Positions 1 through 9,800 of a stretch of 64,000 nt of DNA are shown piece by piece (position 1 is the stretch's first letter; the number at the start of each line of letters is the position of its first letter). Under the pieces are notes generated by a model that did no database searches, was not told the DNA's origin, and worked only from the letters and a program-made list of their open reading frames with translations. The stretch is from Allomyces macrogynus ATCC 38327 (Eukaryota; Blastocladiomycota; Blastocladiomycetes; Blastocladiales; Blastocladiaceae): positions 798,503-862,502 of the forward strand of contig GG745328.1 of assembly GCA_000151295.1 (NCBI GenBank), written 5' to 3'. Both the position numbers and the translations under genes were made by a program.

Positions 1-2
1 TT

Positions 3-527
3 GTTGAGGCCAGTGGCTTCTATGCGCTCCCAATCAAGGAGTACAAGGCTGCATGCGACCAGAAGGGACAGCAGTACAACAAGACTGCCACTGAGTCTAA
101 GAAGTAGTGGGCCAAGGCCAAGTCCAATGGGCTGTGCACCAAGAAGACAGAGGTGACAATGGCGGCCAAGAAGGCGGCCCATCTTGCAAGCAAGGAAAAT
201 GACAACACTGCAGTTGCGCCCAAGCTGAAGCGCATGCGTGGGGGCAGGAAGGAATCTGTGGTCAAGGAGCTGGCCATGTTGTCAAGAGTGTTGGGTTCAA
301 GCACAGCTGGGCCTTTGGGCATGGCTGCATCAGGTGCCCAGTTGGGTATGCGCCACATACCAACAAGCGCAATGGCATGGGTGGTGTGGTTTGAGGGAGT
401 TGTTCTGGTCTCAACCGTCCCTTGTCCCTGTGCAGTGTTGCAAGAGAGCAGAAGTTGTTTGTTTGTTTTCCCATTTCTTGCCAGGTATCACCCTTTTGAT
501 GTCGTCCTTTTGAAATCATCCTTTTGA
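3..527 (+). pseudogene. Decayed Lys/Ala-rich reading frame in CpG-poor DNA
   Basis: Frame 3 is open from the window edge except for one TAG at 105-107. It carries Lys-rich stretches such as WAKAKSNGLCTKKTE and MAAKKAAHLASKEND, then a featureless tail ending near 527. The base composition differs from the rest of the window: CpG is scarce and CA/TG words are common, as in the zone at 57.5-59.3 kb. The likeliest reading is the decayed end of a repeat or of a gene that starts outside the window. I recognise no family. A real gene with a spliced-out stop cannot be excluded. Confidence 0.3.
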
Positions 528-1318
528 TACCATATGTCATCAATCAAGTCTTGATTATTCATTTGTGTCACTGTGTTGATTGTCTTCCAATGAGCGTCTC
601 GTGATATGTATTTCATCCTTATGAAGCAGATGACATGGTGCATTTGAACATCTACTTCATGGCTTCGTGTGTGTATACGAGTGAGAGGGGTGCATGGAGA
701 AAGGCGCATTCTTGGGCTCCCAGCCTTGCAACCTGACACAAGGATAAGACTCAAACCGACGATCATGGCCACAAATGCTGCCCCAAGCTCATACTATCTT
801 GCTTCATTTTTGAGAGCATGGTGCTGCGCCATGGGTCTGGTAGATTTGTCGGTTCTAGTCTTGATCCAGTTTCTCCAGCTTTTCCATTCCAGCTGACAAC
901 TCTGTTCATTTGTCAATGGTTGATGCCAGCATGAGTTTTTTGCAGCTGATCTGCATGCTTGAGCGCAGGTCCTGCCTGTGTGGCCGTTGCATCCACGAGC
1001 CGCAGAAATTCGGTTTATGGACGCATGTATACATTGCTTTTAGGTCGGGCAATCCCGCATGCAAAATTCACAACGTGAACTTTGGTGCCACAACATCCAA
1101 AGTCAGCACACTGGCCATGTAATTTTGATCCCAAAAGCCTGTAAACGTCACCCAAGCTAGCGCCAAAATACACGCTTGCGTTATAAAGCAGGGCTACGAA
1201 GCACCTCACACTCCCGACATGGTGCGCTTTGGCACTACCAAAGCGTCACTTTGCAGGGCTGGGAGCAGTGGACGCCAGTAGGGGAAATCAAACTCATATA
1301 TACACTCCGACCACGGAA
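528..1318. other. Gene-free stretch
   Basis: Short unrelated reading frames only; no splice-consistent gene, RNA gene or clear repeat seen. Composition shifts from CpG-poor on the left to the normal CpG-rich background on the right. Confidence 0.4.
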
Positions 1319-1885
1319 TCAATGCCTTGGCCGCTTACTCCCGCGCGCGTGCTCGTCACCACTCGCGTCGCCATCGCTTGCGCCGTCCGTGTCGTGCGGT
1401 CGCTTGGCCGCAGGTCCCGTCGGCGCATTCGGCGCATTCGCAGGTGCGACTCCTGGTGGCCGTGGTGCCGGTGCGGGCACCTGCGCGGTACTGGATGCGG
1501 GCGTCTCAAGCACGAACGTGCCCTCGAGTTTCCGGGTCGCGTGCGATTTCGTGCGCGCGTGGTCAACTGTCTAAAAAGCCGAACCGGTCAAGGTGACGTA
1601 CGCGATCTGCAACAAATCATTGGGTGCACATACCATGGGCTTGTCGAACATCAGCTTGCCATTCGCGTCGCGCAACGCCGCGGCCGCGTCGCTGGCGTCG
1701 CGGAACACGATAAATGCTTGACCGCGCATTTTCGGCGTTTTCAAGGCGACGACGTCGGCGACGGCGCCATAGGACGAGAAGTAGTAGTAGAGTGCTTGAC
1801 GTAGCTCAGTTTTTTGGACCTTGGTGCACAGGTTCTTGACGTAGAGCGTCTGGGCCGTAGTGGCCGCGTCGGCGGGTGTTGCCAT
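1319..1885 (-). CDS. U1A/U2B''-type snRNP protein (single RRM)
   Basis: Spliceosomal snRNA-binding protein of the U1A/U2B''/SNF family. Exons on the minus strand are 1885-1634 and 1570-1319, giving 167 aa. The RRM spans about residues 12-90, with RNP2 TLYVKNL and RNP1 MRGQAFIVF. The phrases KTELRQALYYYFSSYG and ALKTPKMRGQAF are diagnostic. The intron (1571-1633, 63 nt, GTATGT..TTTAG) is a multiple of three. Removing it makes DKPM run into TVDHARTKSHATRKLEGTFV, which aligns without gaps to the U1A/U2B'' segment ending in KGTFV. The start is the Met of MATPADAAT, just before the RRM. The tail after the RRM is low-complexity Pro/Ala and Asp/Gly with no second RRM, so it resembles short U2B'' (yeast Msl1) more than U1A. 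Confidence 0.9.
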
Positions 1886-2527
1886 GGCTGCAGCTGGTTG
1901 GCGGGCCGCGAGCGGTCGTGCGAGCGATCTGGCGGGGTGGAGAGGCGAGCGTGCCCGCAGTGCGGCAATTTGCACCGGGTTTTGAGCGGGGTGGTTGGTC
2001 CAAAATCGAATCGCAGCTGCAAGGCGCGATTAGCTCAACGAGAAGCGAGAGCGGCGTGGAGGTTGTGCGGTGGATGACAGCGCGTGATGGACATGTCAGA
2101 TCCATTTTGCAAGACTCGCTGCTTGTGAGCGCCCCTTCCATCCTGTCGGCCGCAACGGCAGAGTTGGCCAGAAGCAAACCTCGCCACACCGTGGTCGACA
2201 ACGAACTCGCCATCATCAGCACAGTCGTCCCATCGAATCCGACGCTGCACCCGTCTCGACCCCAGCCTGCGACTTGCTGCACTCGGTCGTCGTCCCCGCT
2301 CCGAGCCGTTTCGGGCCCGCCGCGAGCGCCGACCTTGTGCGCATGTGCACGCTTCCACGTCCAGTCTTACAATCGCGCGCCCGAACTCTTCGACACGACT
2401 GTCCGCGACAACGTCAACCCAACCCGCCCGCTCTGAAACTTTGCACATCGATACCAGCGGGCACCTCGCGCTCACCGCTCATAGCCTGAGCCTCTTTCTG
2501 CTGCCGCTGCGTGCCGATCCCTCCACC

Positions 2528-3505
2528 ATGTCGTCGCCCGCGCTCCCGACCGGCAACCCGAGCGAGTTTGTTAACAACCCGCTCGGCACCGAAACCGCGC
2601 CGACCGTCGCCGCGGGCCAGGCGGCTACTCTGACGTGGAACCCGCTGTGGCCGTCCTTCAATGTCGTGCAATACGTGGACCTGTGGGTGTGCAACCAGAA
2701 CGCATTCCCGTCGTCGTGCTCGCCGATTGCTCAGGCCGTCCCCAACAACAAGGGCAATGTCGTCTGGAACGTGCCGAAGGACTTTGGTGCCAACGACAAG
2801 AACGCAAACTGGGCCATTGTCGTTGCCGCCAATGGCGATACCGTCTCCGACTTTATGCGCCGATCGACGCCCACGTTCCCGATCCGTGTCGACCCAGCGT
2901 CGGGCAGTAGTAAAGATGGGACCAAGCCGTCACCCGCACCGGCGTCGACGACCGTCACGTTGTCGCCGGCACCAACGTCGAGCGCGACCGCGGTCGCTAC
3001 CAAATCGGCCTCGGCCAACCCGTCTGGCACGACCTCGGGTATCGACTCGCCGACGACGGTCGTTGGCGGCCGCGCCGACACTGCCTCGGATAACAAGACG
3101 TCCGGGTTCCCGTGGTGGGCGGGTCTGCTGATCGCGCTCGCCATCCTCGGCATCGCCGCTGTCCTTTTTATCGCGCGCCGCCGCCGGTCTCGCACCGTCG
3201 ACAAGGACCTCACCACGACCGCACCCACGTCCCCTACTTCTGCCGCCCCTGCTCCACCATTGATTCCCATGTCGCAAGCGCCGCCGCCGCCACCCCCGCC
3301 CACCCCAGCGCCACCGATGACGCGCGGCGACGCCGTTTCGGGTCGACCCTTCGAACGCTGGCACTCGTCCTCGGCACCGATGCTTTCGGACGCGTCAGCC
3401 GCCGCGACGCAGCGTTCGCAGCCATTGCCGCGCACGCCCACGTACGCCTGCGGGCGAAGCGCGTCATGTCGACGGCAGTTGACCCGGCATCCACGGTCCG
3501 CGTGA
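2528..3505 (+). CDS. Single-pass surface protein with Kre9/Knh1-like ectodomain
   Basis: No intron is seen; about 325 aa from the Met of MSSPALPTG. The first ~130 residues form a beta-rich domain with a Kre9/Knh1 (fungal cell-wall, Ser/Thr-rich) flavour: VAAGQAATLTW, GNVVWNVPKDFG and RSTPTFPIRVDP. A Ser/Thr/Pro stalk follows. A clear transmembrane helix, WWAGLLIALAILGIAAVLFI, is followed by RRRRSR, then a Pro-rich cytoplasmic tail with PPPPPPP. No cleavable signal peptide follows this Met. A hydrophobic stretch lies upstream in the same open frame (from 2345), so an upstream start or exon is possible. The 3' end is uncertain: a GTACGC donor-like site occurs near 3440, and an acceptor-like tract ends at 3720 beyond the gap. 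The domain assignment is by pattern only. Confidence 0.55.
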   Translation: MSSPALPTGNPSEFVNNPLGTETAPTVAAGQAATLTWNPLWPSFNVVQYVDLWVCNQNAFPSSCSPIAQAVPNNKGNVVWNVPKDFGANDKNANWAIVVAANGDTVSDFMRRSTPTFPIRVDPASGSSKDGTKPSPAPASTTVTLSPAPTSSATAVATKSASANPSGTTSGIDSPTTVVGGRADTASDNKTSGFPWWAGLLIALAILGIAAVLFIARRRRSRTVDKDLTTTAPTSPTSAAPAPPLIPMSQAPPPPPPPTPAPPMTRGDAVSGRPFERWHSSSAPMLSDASAAATQRSQPLPRTPTYACGRSASCRRQLTRHPRSA

Positions 3506-3549
3506 TATTGCCGTGCCGATGCTGTGACGACGACGACGACTCGACCATG

Positions 3550-3720
3550 NNNNNNNNNNNNNNNNNNNNNNNNNNNNNNNNNNNNNNNNNNNNNNNNNNN
3601 NNNNNNNNNNNNNNNNNNNNNNNNNNNNNNNNNNNNNNNNNNNNNNNNNNNNNNNNNNNNNNNNNNNNNNNNNNNNNNNNNNNNNNNCCCCCCCCCCCCC
3701 CCCCCCCCCTTTTTTTGCAG
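3550..3720. other. Assembly gap (N run) plus 22-C homopolymer
   Basis: 138 Ns (3550-3687) are followed directly by 22 C (3688-3709), 7 T and GCAG. The gap was probably caused by the C/G homopolymer. The C-run, T-run and GCAG also look like a polypyrimidine tract and splice acceptor, so a last exon of the upstream membrane-protein gene may begin at about 3721. Confidence 0.9.
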
Positions 3721-4211
3721 TGCCGTTCAGAAAGCCCACTGAGTTTTGGTCTAGATAAAGAGACATTTTTGCTTCATCGTGCGCTCCTCAACTGAGCCCC
3801 AAATGAGTTATGCCCGTCCGTCCGGCCCGCGGCAGCACATCACGCCGTCCAGGACGGCATTGCCACTGTCGCTCGCGGTCGCGTCGATTCGAGAGGTGCA
3901 ACCTGACGTCGCATCACGACGTCATGTCTTGCAGCATAGCAGTAGTCGAGATGGAGGTGGAGCCCACGCGTTGCCTCGGCTTGTCATTTCTGACCGGTGA
4001 CGCGCCGCCTGTCGGCCAACCATCATCGTCGCGTTCATGAGCAAATCCCGTTCACTTCGGCATCGACCGGAACATATAAATGGTGTTCGACAGCGCGCAT
4101 GCCCCCTTTTTCTCCAAGTCGTGACGCGACCATTCGTCAAGCAGACACAGTTTGGCCCGACCTTCCTCAACTCTGGACCAGTCTTCGTCCTGGATCTCCA
4201 CCACCACCATC
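3721..4211. other. Intergenic, upstream region of a cysteine-rich copy
   Basis: No gene recognised. Contains the TATA-like element at 4075-4080 listed separately. Confidence 0.5.
4075..4080 (+). promoter_or_regulatory. TATA-box-like element
   Basis: TATAAA in ACATATAAATGG, about 135 bp upstream of the signal-peptide ATG at 4212. A similarly placed element precedes several other members of the family. Confidence 0.5.
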
Positions 4212-4740
4212 ATGCGCACCTCGATCCTGATCCATGTCGTTCTGACCATGCTCTCCACGCTCGCCATGTTCTCAACTATGAACTATTCCGCGCTCGCGTC
4301 TCCGGTTCCCGACAGCGCCGATATATTCGACGCCACCAACACGGGCCGCGTTGAGGGTCATGCTTTCGGTGGGCGTTGATGCTGCCCCGGGCACTGATAA
4401 ATATTGGTTCGCATTTGATTCGCTCGCTGAATTGATCCATCTGACTTGGCGCGCCCTCCCCATTGGTCAGCAATGGTGTCCATGCTGATGCATCGCGCAC
4501 ATGCATGGCAGAGGCGACCAGCGTCACTGCACGCAGTGCTATCTGTGGCAGCGTCAGCTCTGGAGGTGCAAGGGCAAACCGTGCGCGAAACAGGGCAATA
4601 AGCTCCGCTGCCACGAGTGCGTGCGGAAGGGTACGGGACGGCCGCCGCAGAGGTGTGACAGAGGTCGTGGTTTCTGGTCGCTATGCCGTGCTGCCGATGC
4701 TCAAGGTCGGCTAGGAATTGGTGGTGGAGGTGATGTTTGA
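4212..4740 (+). pseudogene. Secreted cysteine-rich family, copy A (frameshifted)
   Basis: Exon 1 from ATG 4212 encodes a signal peptide (MRTSILIHVVLTMLSTLAMF) and the family's ALASPVPD mature start, then hits a TGA at about 4377-4379. The expected spacer continues in another frame as VGVDAAPGTDKYW, so there is a one-base frameshift just before it. The family's Cys-Trp has become Tyr-Trp. A donor-like GTTCGC at 4407 and acceptors near 4511 frame an intron of about 105 nt. Joining at 4511 would turn the Trp codon into TGA. Exon 2 keeps the cysteine pattern: HCTQCYLWQRQLWRC, then C-x7-C-x2-C and a terminal C. This is probably a recent pseudogene; an assembly error is the alternative. Confidence 0.65.
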
Positions 4741-5345
4741 TGCCGTTTCGCCATGAAGGCGATGAGAAAATTAATATGATTGTCCTCAATATCTTGTTGC
4801 TTCCATTCCATCCCAAACGTGAGTATTTCCTCGTTTCAAAATCTGCAGCATGGCTTACAATTTTGTGAGCCGCCATAGCATAGGGTATGCATACTCGTGC
4901 ATCAGGAGCCTGTTAGCGCTCCTTCAAGCATGCTCTTGCCTCGTTCACCCCAAGCAGGTCGTGCATGGCGATTGCCACGGCTGTGCAGGAGTACGGCCGC
5001 GATGCATGAACACTCACACACCCTCCACATATTCGTGGGTCGCGCCCGTCAATTTGTCGTGCATGCACGACGCGACATTGCCATGCGGACCATGCCTCAG
5101 GGAATCTGTCGCCCTCAGAAGGAGCGGGCTCGCCATTTTGAATCGGTGGAGCTGCGCCGTGTTGATCAACCACCTTCAGCATGCCCCCCACCGTTTTGTC
5201 GACCTGGCCAGCTGGCCCATATAAATTTGGGGCCTGGACACGCAGGGAATCTTTCTCTCCAAGTCACGACCCAACTGTTGGGCACGTCGACACGCACCGC
5301 CTGCCCTCGACTTTGGACTGACCACTGTTCCGGATCTCCACGACG
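4741..5345. other. Intergenic between cysteine-rich copies A and B
   Basis: No gene seen apart from short random frames. The right part holds the TATA-like element of copy B. Confidence 0.5.
5220..5225 (+). promoter_or_regulatory. TATA-box-like element
   Basis: TATAAA in CCATATAAATTTGG, about 125 bp upstream of the ATG at 5346 of cysteine-rich copy B. Confidence 0.5.
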
Positions 5346-5740
5346 ATGGCGCGAACCATGACTCTAATCCATGCCCATCTCGCCGCACTCGCCGTGCTCG
5401 CCGTCATCTCGACCACCGCGGCGCGTGCTCGCTTTTCCGGTCCCTGATGACGTTGGCGTTGCCCGCAGCGTCAACTGTGATGATCAATGGCCAGAGCGTT
5501 GGTTCGGGTCGGTTCATTTGCACCTGACTCGCCCACGACTTGACGCTCTCAGCACGGCACGTCTGTGCAGATGCTCACCATGGTTCTGCTTTCCGTGTCG
5601 AAGGTATAACCGTTATGATCAACGTGTGTGCAGCACGTGTTACACGAAGGAGAACCGGCGCAGGTGCAAGTTGATCCCGTGCAAGAAGATCCGCGGTCAT
5701 TAGGGTCGTCTGTGTTGCGACGAGTGCGATTGCATGGACC
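5346..5740 (+). pseudogene. Secreted cysteine-rich family, copy B (frameshift and nonsense)
   Basis: ATG 5346 opens a hydrophobic signal sequence (MARTMTLIHAHLAALAVLAV). The frame stops at once, and the expected mature start continues in another frame as VLAFPVPDD, so there is a frameshift at the signal/mature junction. After a degraded spacer and intron, exon 2 begins at about 5609 as YNRYDQRVCSTCYTKENRRRC. It keeps C-x4-C, then meets an in-frame TAG at about 5701-5703, beyond which GRLCCDECDC continues the family pattern. The lesions are independent of those in copy A. Confidence 0.6.
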
Positions 5741-6836
5741 CGCACGGACCCGTGACAATCCAATCCGACCTTTGGCGATGCGTCAACATTGGTGAAGTGT
5801 TTAGCGGAAACGACAAGAGGTTTTCCGGCCTGGAATGGCGTGTAATTCATGCCAATGGAGAGCATACAACTTGCGAGGACAGGCTGTCGGAAATCATGCG
5901 ATTTGCAGTATTAAACCATGCAGTTGGAATGAGTCATGGCCAAAATTCCAATGAGCGCGGCCAAACCGTCGAGCAAATAAAATGTCTTGACATCCAAGAG
6001 ACTCGGGGCATGCAGCACAACGACGCAGTTCAATAGCCGATCTGCCCACGATCGCGTGGCAGCGTGTCACCGAGACCCTTGTCCCCAATGATTCGCAATT
6101 TGGGAGCGCCCGACCTCGTCCATCCAGCATGCTGTTGCGCGCATACGAGCTCCGCCGTCAACATCCACCCTGCACCACTGCACTTTCAGCTCGCGCATTG
6201 ATCCAGGTAGGGCCGCAATCCACTCGCTGTCCGTGAGACCCGAAGCGTCAATGGAAGCGGCACTGGCACCATCGTCAAGTCGCTCGTGATTTGGCAGCAT
6301 CAGGGTGACAACCGCGACAGCATGTCAGCATGAAGTGCTGAAAGCGAGAATCGCTGCAAATAAAGTCGGACTCGTCCCATACAGACGTGGTCGGTCGCAC
6401 CAAGTTCAGGAGCCACCAGCTGCTGCACGATGTGGTCAACACAGGCATCAGGCCACATGGAAAAACAGCGCCGAGGAAACGAGTTGGCGCTGGCAATGCG
6501 CGCTCAATCAACAGCAATAAAACGCCGCAAGTCGGCCAGTCCACAACGCCGACTTCAAAATGAGCAGTTTGCGACGATCGAGCAGTGCAGGGGTCACTAG
6601 GCTAGGCTGTCGTCTGGGACAGCGGGAGCGGTTGGGTGCACAGCATCATGAGCGGGTTGGCCCGCTCCCCAATAGCACCCCATGCTGATGCATCCCGTCT
6701 TGCACGAGCATCCCGGTCCATTGATGATGAGACCTCGACGCTCAAGATGTTTGATCCCACCTGTCTCCAAAGAAAAATACAATACTCAAGTTTTCCCTCA
6801 GTGTTAGTCCCGCCAGTCGCTCTGGGTCCTCTTCGT
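5741..6836. other. Gene-free stretch (1.1 kb)
   Basis: No conserved protein, splice-consistent gene, repeat or RNA gene recognised. The right end is the 3' flank of the IFT139 gene. Confidence 0.45.
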
Positions 6837-9800
6837 TCACGGTCGCAGCATGCCGCGCGCGCGGACCAGCACGTCGCGATGCATATGCACGAGCATCGGT
6901 GCTCCGCTCGCATCCGCGGCCGCCGTCGGCGGCGCCTTACCTCCCTCGGCCACGAGAAGCGGGACCGTAATGGCTGGGTCGTCCCCGACCTCGACTGCGC
7001 CGGCACCGACCAAATCGAGCACACGGCGCGCGACGCGAATTGCCTCGGTGGGCCGTCCCGCACGAACCGCGAGTACTGCCAAATGCGCACCGAGTGTTGC
7101 GCGCGATCTGCCCTCAGCGAGCCACGCACGACGCAGGTGCGCGAGCGCCATTGCCGGCTGAGTCTGCCGATCGGCAATCGCTGCGCGCAGCGCCCACGCA
7201 CACCACGCGCCGCGTCCGCCGTCGCCCGGGTAAAAATTGAGCGTTGATTTTACGAGCGCCTCGGCAGCGTCGAGTTTGGCAGCATCGAGGTAGATCTGCG
7301 CGAGGACGAGCCATGCGGTCTCGAGGTGCAGCGCGTCCTCGAGCACCCACTCGCGCGCGGCGAGTTTCTTGAGGTACGGCTTGGCCTTGCCGGGCTGCGA
7401 AATGAGCAATTGGCCAATGCCGCGAGCGAGTTGCACGGCAGGCAGGTCGTCGGGGAGGTTGCTGTTGGTGAGCATGTCGAGCCCGTGCTCAATGTCGGCG
7501 CGCTTGCGCGAACCAAAGTACGTGTAGGCTTCCCAGACTTTGCGTTCGGGCAACGTCGCAGGCAGCTCCTACACAAGGAAAGATTGGTGAGGTTTGAGCG
7601 CGTAACAGAGGAGACGGTGCCCAGAATGATGTCAACCTCCAGGACGCGAATGGCCGCCGTGACCACAGCCGGATCCACTTGCGATCCGAGCGCCGTCACG
7701 TCCGGAAACACCATGAGCTCCAGCACCTGGTTCGCGGATCTCGCGCGCCAGTACGCGTCGCCGCGGCACTTTTTGAACTCGCGGACTGCATCCTTGATGT
7801 TGTTGTTGTTCCTAAAGAGTTGTTGCGTTATTCATGAGGAAAAATCAAACATAGCGGCAAGAAAGCGAGGCCAACGTACTTGTGGTACAACCCGAGGCAA
7901 AAGTGATACCCTTCACTGCGCCTGGCACCTTCGCGCGAACCTGAGGGCACCGTCGACACCGTCGGCGCCTGCTTGACCTCCTTCTCCTTCTCCGGCAAAT
8001 CGAGCTCGATGCGCGCCTCATCAATCCTCCCAACCCGGTGCAGCAAATCAATCGTCTGCGCGAGCACCGCATACCGGTCGCGATCAGCACGTTTCCCACC
8101 ATCCGTCTTCTGCCGCATCTGCGCCAAAATCTGCTTCTGGAACCCGACCGCTTGATCAAACTGGCGCCGCTGGATCAGGACCTGCGCCATGAGCCGTGCA
8201 CCCTCGCCGTGATTTGCGTCCACCTTGAGCAGCTCCGCACACAATGCGTGCGCCTTGGCCAGCGCATCAGCCTTGCCGTCGCCCGTCGGCGCGACCGCTT
8301 GCACGTAATGCTGCGCGAGCGCCAAGAGCACGGTCGTGTTGGCCGGCTGCAACTCGCGCGCCTGCACGAGCAATGCCTCGATCTGCGCGCCCACATCGGC
8401 ACCCGGCGCAGCCCCACCCTCACGCACAATCTCGGCCATTTGCAGACATACGGCCGCCTGTACCGTCGGCTGTCGCGCGGCCGCCGTGCGCACACGACGC
8501 AAAATGTCCATGGCCTTAATCGCGCTCCCGCCCTGCCTGTACACCTGTGCAAGCACTTCCAGAAGCGGCAAGTCCGCCGCGGTCGCCTGCGCGGCACTCG
8601 GTGCATTCGCCTTGACCCGCTCTAGGTGCGCGACCGCCGTGGCTTCGGCCTTGTCGAGGTGCCCGAGCTTCAAGTGCAGCGCCGCGAGCGCCACGACTTG
8701 GTCGAGAATCGCGTCCGCCGCGCGCGTGCCCGCCGCGAGGGCGGCGTCGACACTGTCCTGCAGGTACTCGAGCGCGCGCGCGTACTCGTGGTTGCGTACG
8801 AGGACCGCTGCAACTTTGCGCGTGAGTTGTGCGGCCATGGCTTCGCGCGCGGGTGCCGCGGTGGCCGTGTCCGAGTCAGAATTCCCGCCGGGAAGATAGC
8901 ATAGTGCCGAGGTCAGGGCGTCGACGGCGCGGTCAACGTCGCCGCGTGCCAGGTACGCGTCGGCGAGGGCAAGCTGTGCGGGGAGGGAGCCGGGTTGCAG
9001 GTCGACGAGTGCTGCGCAGACGCGGATCGCGGCGCGGTGGTCGTGTCGGACGGCACGGTGCACGTGGGCCTGTGCGCGCGTCGAGATGACCGTGAGCGCC
9101 GGCTCGGTCGACGCCGCATCGCGGAACAGCGTCAGTGCGCGGTCGACGTGCGTGGCCGCGCGCTTTTCGCCAACGAGGAGCAAGTGCGCTTCGAGCAGCA
9201 TCAGCTCGCCCTGGAGCGTCGGGTAAAACGAAACATCGCGCCGCGCCTGGACCATGAGGCCGTCAAGTTCCTTGGCGTTGGTCGTCGTCAGCAGCGTCTC
9301 GATCCAGTACATGAACTGGTCTCGCGGTGCGGCCAGCTTCGGGCGCGTCCCATTGGCCACGGGGGCCAGTGCTTCGCGAGCGCCGTCGAGGTCGCCGCGA
9401 ATACGGAGCGCGCGGACGCGAAGCAAATGGAACTGGTCGCACTTGCGGACATCGAGGTTCACGGCAAGAGCAGCATCGAGGGCTGCAAGCGCATCGGCCG
9501 AACCCTTGGCCGAATCCCATCTTGGACGCGCCGTCTTGCCCGTCAGCGAGGTGACTCCCATGACCAGACTCGGCGGCAGTTCCGTCAGTAGCGCGGTTTC
9601 GCGCAGTCCCGCGATATCGGGCCACGCGCCCGGGTGCGCTGCGAGTTCGGCCATCAAAAACGCTGCGGGTGCGTGCTGCGGAAACCGGTCCATAACGCCG
9701 CGAATTGTCGTCTTGGCCGACTCGACCTGCCCGCCGAGAAACTGCGCCAACGCGAGCAACGTGCCCGTCTCGGGCGACCCGGGATACACTTGAGCAATAA

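Noticed and set aside
1571..1633. Two 27-nt introns flanking a 9-nt exon in the U2B'' gene
   Set aside because: Each half has GT..AG ends, but removing the whole 63 nt gives a gap-free alignment to the U1A/U2B'' family, so one normal intron is the better model.
2731..3441. 236-aa minus-strand frame opposite the surface-protein gene
   Set aside because: Composition mirrors the sense Pro/Ala/Thr codons; no domain, start context or splice support.
6602..6837. Continuation of IFT139 past its stop
   Set aside because: The frame ends right after ARGMLRP, the conserved TTC21 C-terminus, so later frames are unrelated.
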